11,019 nucleotides of DNA from Owenia fusiformis (lineage: Eukaryota > Annelida > Polychaeta > Sabellida > Oweniidae), in NCBI GenBank assembly GCA_903813345.2, contig CAIIXF020000455.1:1-11019 (forward strand). Direction: 5' to 3'. The notes beneath the pieces are model-generated. The model searched no databases. It worked only from the letters and a program-made list of their open reading frames with translations, and was not told where the DNA came from. Made by a program: the position numbers and the translations under genes. Shown here in pieces: positions 6,979 through 11,019 of this stretch (within the stretch, counting starts at the first letter, position 1; every line of letters begins with the position of its first letter).

Positions 6979-8196
6979 ATGCAGGGATGTCATTGCCTGT
7001 GTGCCGAAGTAAGTTTAATATTTATTGGTTCTGAATGAAATTCAATTTACTTATCCCCCTATAACCCGGTTTAAGGCCATTTAGTCATTCTCCTGTCAAA
7101 ATACCATAATTATTGCCTTCATATTAAAACAGCATTTTAGTAATTTCAAATCGGTGGGCAAGTCCTCTGAATCCTTCAGTATTGCACTTGTTGACGTTAC
7201 GTTTTAATTTACAACCATTTAATATCAGAAACCATCAAATGCTACGCTATTGTAGCTTAATCTCAGTACACTTAAAGGTCTGAAGAGAATGAATTATAAA
7301 TGTGATGACAAAATTGCAAACATCACAATGAAACTCCATTCTCTTTTTTAGAATTAAATATTCAATTCAATTACATTCTATTTATTTACTCTATTTTTGA
7401 AAATAATAACCTCTAATATAAATTACACCATTGACTCCTATGTTCAAAACTATTTTGATGCATGATACAATTAGTACTTTGCAATATTGCCCTTATGCAT
7501 AGTTTTATTGACAAAATTTATAATTTTGTACTTCTGAGGAGTTAGACCAGGCAGGTGCAGAGGAGGCTGCAGAGAAGTGGGAGGATGGGAAGCCAGGGAC
7601 TAGCCAAAGTCCCACTCATGGCTCCTTTAGGTATAAGAAGGTAATAATTTACTGTCAATAGAGAAATTATTGATATTTATTGTTTCACAAATTTAAGCTT
7701 ATAATATACTTATAGATGAAAATAAAAGGTGTTTCTTGACTTTATTGGGAGAATTATGCTCCACTGGGAACATATTATGAAAATTGAATATTGATTATAG
7801 CTTGATAAGGCCCTTTAAACTATAAGCATTTATATAAGTTTTTGTAAGTTTCAAAAAGTGACAAGTGAGAATCACTGTGATACAAATAATAAATCCAGTA
7901 TTTTATTACCACTTGGCAATTTATCTCGATGAATTTGGTCCATATAGAATTAATTATATCAATGTCCTCTCTTTAAATCAATGTAATTTCATATTTACAT
8001 TTACTATTTGATATGATAAGGAGCTATCTAAGGCGAAGCAAGAGCATGATTTTGAGATTTAGCCAGAGACCAGTGTAATCAAAAATGACCCCCTTCTTTA
8101 CCTAAGCTATGTTGACCATTGCCTTTATCATAGTTTCTTTATTTCATTATTCTTATTATTTCATAGGAAACCGAGAATATCGCCCCTAGTGAGTAA
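6979..8196 (+). CDS. Tentative small spliced gene, product not recognised
   Basis: The proposed exons are 6979-7008 (ATG, ten codons, MQGCHCLCAE, then donor GTAAGT), 7539-7640 (34 codons) and 8167-8196 (ETENIAPSE, stop). All junctions are phase 0 and all introns GT-AG. This gives 53 residues. The middle exon is the strongest piece; the first exon rests on one ATG and a good donor. The 3' end is ambiguous. The exon at 8167 could splice on at a GTGAGT donor (8189) into 8426, giving 68 residues. Alternatively the middle exon could join 8426 directly at phase 0, giving about 104 residues ending at 8608. AATAAA signals lie at 8319-8324 and 8880-8885. It could equally be part of a longer gene, or a spliced non-coding RNA. 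The acidic, Ala/Glu-rich middle resembles a linker rather than a catalytic domain. Confidence 0.35.
7009..7538 (+). other. AT-rich stretch, intron of the tentative small gene
   Basis: Begins with a consensus GTAAGT donor and contains no supported exon or repeat. It is intronic if the 6979 exon is real, otherwise intergenic. Confidence 0.35.
7539..7640 (+). CDS. Probable internal exon, acidic Ala/Glu-rich
   Basis: A GC-richer island in an AT-rich setting, between the acceptor ACTTCTGAG and the donor AAG|GTAATA. It is open in one frame for 34 codons, containing ELDQAGAEEAAEKWEDGKPG then TSQSPTHGSFRYKK. It is phase 0 at both ends, so it could be a skippable cassette exon. The composition contrast and clean frame make coding likely even though neighbouring exons are uncertain. 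The acceptor has a weak pyrimidine tract and could instead be three bases downstream. Confidence 0.6.
8167..8196 (+). CDS. Possible short terminal or micro-exon
   Basis: A strong acceptor (long T/C-rich tract ending TTTCATAG) is followed by GAAACCGAGAATATCGCCCC. Read through, it ends ETENIAPSE-stop at 8196. A consensus GTGAGT donor at 8189 would instead make a 22-bp micro-exon joining phase 1 to 8426. AATAAA at 8319-8324 would serve the read-through form. Confidence 0.4.
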   Translation, partial: ETENIAPSE

Positions 8197-8318
8197 AACA
8201 TAGTAAAAGAAATGTTTCATTTTATTACATTTTGTGAGGTGCACTCCTGTTATTGAAACTAAAAACCATAGATTTTAATGCATAATTGAAATGAATTTTA
8301 AAACATTATTTAACACTT

Positions 8319-8324
8319 AATAAA
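8319..8324 (+). terminator. Polyadenylation signal AATAAA (tentative gene, proximal)
   Basis: Canonical hexamer about 120 bp after the stop at 8196. In AT-rich DNA it can arise by chance. Confidence 0.3.
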
Positions 8325-8425
8325 TTCATTAGTTGAAGAATCCTTATTGAACATTCACTCACCTCATGCAAGACATAAAATATCTTACATACTTTGGGAA
8401 TTATGAACATTTTTCTTATTTCTAG

Positions 8426-8608
8426 GAGTGCAAGGGTGCTACAGTGTATTATCTACAACGCAGATGTCATGTTCTTAATCAAGCAAATTGTTCATTTCTA
8501 ACTCTTGTGAAGATGAGATGTAAAATGGATATCCACATGATAAGCATTCTCTTCAGTATCAGCCAGACAACTATTTTTTTTATATGGTATGGTTCTTTTA
8601 TTTCATAA
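8426..8608 (+). CDS. Possible alternative terminal exon
   Basis: A textbook acceptor (TTTTTCTTATTTCTAG) precedes GAGTGCAAGGGTGCTACAGT. Entered at phase 0 from 7640 it is open for 60 codons to a TAA at 8606-8608. Entered at phase 1 from 8188 it ends after VQGCYSVLSTTQMSCS at a TAA at 8476-8478. The acceptor is convincing; which frame, if any, is translated is not. The phase-0 reading becomes hydrophobic and AT-driven near its end. Confidence 0.35.
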   Translation, partial: ECKGATVYYLQRRCHVLNQANCSFLTLVKMRCKMDIHMISILFSISQTTIFFIWYGSFIS

Positions 8609-8744
8609 CAGTGAATATATTTCCCATGGATCTTATCCAAGTCTATACAAATCTCAGGGTATTAATTGTAGAGGCAAACATGTCACACAACAGCATGTCA
8701 CCTGTGAAATACTAGAAACTATTAGGTGAGAACTACAAAAAAAA
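8609..8744. other. Non-coding stretch after the tentative gene
   Basis: AT-rich DNA with no frame, splice context or repeat that I can support. Confidence 0.4.
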
Positions 8745-8793
8745 TGCATGATTTGTGAAAAACTGCATGATTTGTGAAAAACTGCATGATTTT
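8745..8793 (+). repeat. 19-bp tandem repeat, about 2.5 copies
   Basis: TGCATGATTTGTGAAAAAC occurs at 8745 and 8764, with a partial third copy (TGCATGATTTTGAAA) from 8783. The copies are identical over the full 19 bp, so the duplication is recent. Confidence 0.9.
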
Positions 8794-8881
8794 GAAAGAA
8801 TTTCTGGCAGGGGTTGGGAGGCTTCCGCTCCACCTCTGGTTACAGGAGCCACAAGACAAAATCGTATAAAATAACTTGCAA

Positions 8882-9024
8882 TAAACTCGGTATTGACCTT
8901 GTTATTATGGTCGTAGTTGTGGTTATTATTGAGTAATGGTACAGGTATCCGATATGGTATTGCAGCGTATCCTGGAGTAATGGTACAGGTATCCTTGGAT
9001 TTTAGCCCCGAATACCGAGGTTTA
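8882..9024. mobile_element. Possible small inverted-repeat element with internal duplication
   Basis: TAAACTCGGTATT at 8882-8894 is complementary to AATACCGAGGTTTA at 9011-9024, apart from one extra base. Between the arms GAGTAATGGTACAGGTATCC is repeated exactly at 8931-8950 and 8975-8994, a 44-bp period. No coding capacity. It may be a very short MITE or a folded repeat; target-site duplications are not clear. Confidence 0.5.
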
Positions 9025-9447
9025 TTTTTTCAATTATCGTGTATTATTCTTTTGTGTTAATATAAGTTAACCATCTAACTATTGGTATGACATGATTACC
9101 TTGTTCTATTAATATAGTGTGTAATGAATATGCTATATTTTGTATGTTCAATTTGTAGACTGGCAACTAGTATTTATATGTTTAGGTTACATCATAGGCT
9201 CATGTTAATCCAATAATATAGATGAAGCAAACTTTCGATACAAGATACCAATTCAAATCAAGAGTGAAAATATGATATTAGTCTATACATTTTATGAAGA
9301 ATGCATATTTTAATAAACATAGGCGGGTTATACGTACTGTGAATGACGATATTAATCAAAATTGCAATAATTTTCTAACTAGATGCCTGTTTTATGAAAA
9401 GTATCACGGCTGGTAATCCTACATATCATTAGTATTCTCAGAAAGTC

Positions 9448-9466
9448 GGTATCCGAATCGGATACC
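9448..9466. repeat. Near-contiguous palindrome GGTATCCG-AAT-CGGATACC
   Basis: Perfect 8-bp arms flank a 3-bp spacer. The same word GGTATCCGAT occurs at 8944-8953 inside the inverted-repeat element, so the palindrome may be a head-to-head fragment of that repeat family. Confidence 0.8.
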
Positions 9467-11019
9467 AAGTTCTGACCAGCAGACGAACAACTAAATTTGT
9501 TTATTTAACGGTTAGATTTGTTGACTTACCGATGCGTATTACAATCTATTTTGGTCTCTTTTGGTTAATCACAAGTTTGATGATGTCAACGGACCATGAG
9601 ATAACACATTGTCAGAGGAAAGATATCAATATCAGGTGTATATCGCATAGAAAAATAAATGTAGTTAATTGTTTGCACTGATATGATGTGACTAAGTATT
9701 TATATTTCGTTTTATTTAATCCAATTTCCCGCCCTTGAGGTTTCAGACTGTGAAACTTAATATTCAATACTGACCAACTGCATAAATTAATATTTTCATT
9801 ATGAAATATATATTTTATTTCTCCAAGATATATAATTTTGAATTTGTTTATGTATTAAAGAGTGTGATTTAACGATAATTGATGAAAAATCAAATGAGGT
9901 TTAACACATAAAAATTAGTGGGGGCGGGAGGGGGAGCGACACGCTATTACTCCGAACCTCGTTACTCCCAAAAATCCAATACTTTTAAAAAAGTTAAAAG
10001 ATTAGTAAAACATACACTTTAATTGTAGTCTTCAATCTCCTTTATAGCAAAATTGAATGAAACGTTTAGAAACTGAGAAATTAAGTGTAACGGATAGACC
10101 TCAAAGAATAAATTACGAAATATAGTCCTAAATGACTAACGACATTACGTGCAGTTTTTTATGATATGAAATAGCGGGATTCAGAAACGCATTGAACTTT
10201 GATAACAGATGACGAATATTTTACAGACTGACAAATGATACACGAGTGTGCAAGCGCCTTGGTGAAAATAATTTATGATCCGAACCCGGGGATCCAAATC
10301 GCGATCTGTCAACAAAACCCCAACACACCACCTTCACATATCAAGCCTTAAATGTACAATATGCACGAAACGTTTTCTTGTAAACAAAAAATACAATCAA
10401 CTCAATAATAATGATTCCCACGAATTGATTTCCTTGATCATTAATCTAGACCACATAATACTTGTTTGATTGCAGTTTTTGGTTCTTCACAGACAGGATA
10501 TTCAAGGGACTTATCTTGATTTCGGGCTTTGATTGCAGTCTATGGAGTTGCGTTAGGTTTTATGAAGTACTATTTTTAATTCCGCATATTAGATATCTCT
10601 GATAAATAGTTATAATTTGATGAAAACAATATTACCATAGGCCTTTGAAATCAAAATAACCTGCCATATAGAAATCAATCCACATCATGTTGCTAACAAA
10701 CAGCATAATTCGGCATTAATACGTAGAACTGGACAACAAATAACAATATAATGTTGTTTTGATCCGGATTTTGAATATACAGTACTCTTTTCCCTCAAAC
10801 CTATCTACCTCTTGGAAAAAACCTTAACTGGTTATTTTGTACCTTGAATCTAAACTTGATACATGTACGTTCAAAATATCAACGGTTACATATATTCATC
10901 ATTCAAAGGTTTGCCCTCGGCCCGACACTGAATTAAATCGGACCGTTTCAAGAGAGGAATGATAAATAGAAATCTGATTTGGGAAGCCATTGGATCTAAC
11001 TCACTAAGAAATTGTGTAT
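9467..11019. other. Non-coding AT-rich stretch to the window end
   Basis: No supportable exon chain. A G-rich run lies at 9918-9937. Copies of ATTACTCC at 9946-9953 and GTTACTCCC near 9961 are the reverse of the GGAGTAAT word at 8975, suggesting remnants of the same repeat family. A 64-codon open stretch at 10275-10469 has no start context, splice pattern or recognisable motif and is not called. Confidence 0.45.

Noticed and set aside
6799-6993. 64-codon minus-strand open frame with a repetitive TVLYSAV-like translation
   Set aside because: It is produced by the palindrome array itself. The repeat spacing of 24-28 bp does not keep frame, and there is no coding context.
10284-10295. ACCCGGGGATCC resembles a cloning-vector polylinker
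   Set aside because: Only 12 bases match and the flanks differ from vector sequence, so a chance match is more likely than vector contamination.
10270-10310. GGTTCGGATC on the minus strand resembles a tRNA B box, suggesting a tRNA or tRNA-derived SINE
   Set aside because: No A box at the right distance, no cloverleaf and no SINE tail could be found.

Overview
This window looks like nuclear DNA from an animal, most likely a marine mollusc such as a bivalve. It is strongly AT-rich, its coding pieces are split by GT-AG introns of 0.2-0.6 kb, it uses AATAAA polyadenylation signals, and it holds degenerate DNA-transposon ends, satellite and minisatellite arrays. Words containing ACATGTA recur (about 1356, 2320, 3050, 4013, 4258, 4870, 4926, 10861), which I associate with bivalve genomes. 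The taxon is an inference. No bacterial, viral or organellar gene layout is visible.

Layout: (1) 1-826 is a satellite of about 4.5 units with a 183-184 bp period. (2) 826-1388 is unassigned and holds a canonical four-run G-quadruplex motif at 1178-1205. (3) 1391-2082 is a 692-bp element with 38-bp terminal inverted repeats (30/38 matching) flanked by TA on both sides, probably a non-autonomous DNA transposon. (4) 2223-4417 is the best gene: five plus-strand exons with compatible phases that join into 251 residues and a stop. They form the 3' part of a gene whose 5' end was not found. I do not recognise the protein family. Polyadenylation signals follow at 4568 and 4672. (5) 4694-6660 is AT-rich non-coding DNA with pogo/Tigger-like terminal sequences near 4694 and 4934. 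(6) 6673-6948 is an array of eleven 20-bp units made of self-complementary decamers (ACAGCGCTGT, ACAGTACTGT). (7) 6979-8608 holds a tentative second small plus-strand gene: a possible ATG-bearing exon 30 bp after the array, a convincing internal exon at 7539-7640, and competing terminal exons at 8167 and 8426. (8) 8609-11019 is non-coding, with a 19-bp tandem repeat, a small inverted-repeat element at 8882-9024 with an internal 20-bp direct repeat, and a short perfect palindrome at 9448-9466.

The sequence does not show the two genes acting together. The most unusual object is the palindrome array. Its units vary mainly as CG, TA, or a matched TG/CA pair at the decamer centres, which keeps nearly every unit self-complementary. 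I found no evidence of a complete new multi-gene system.
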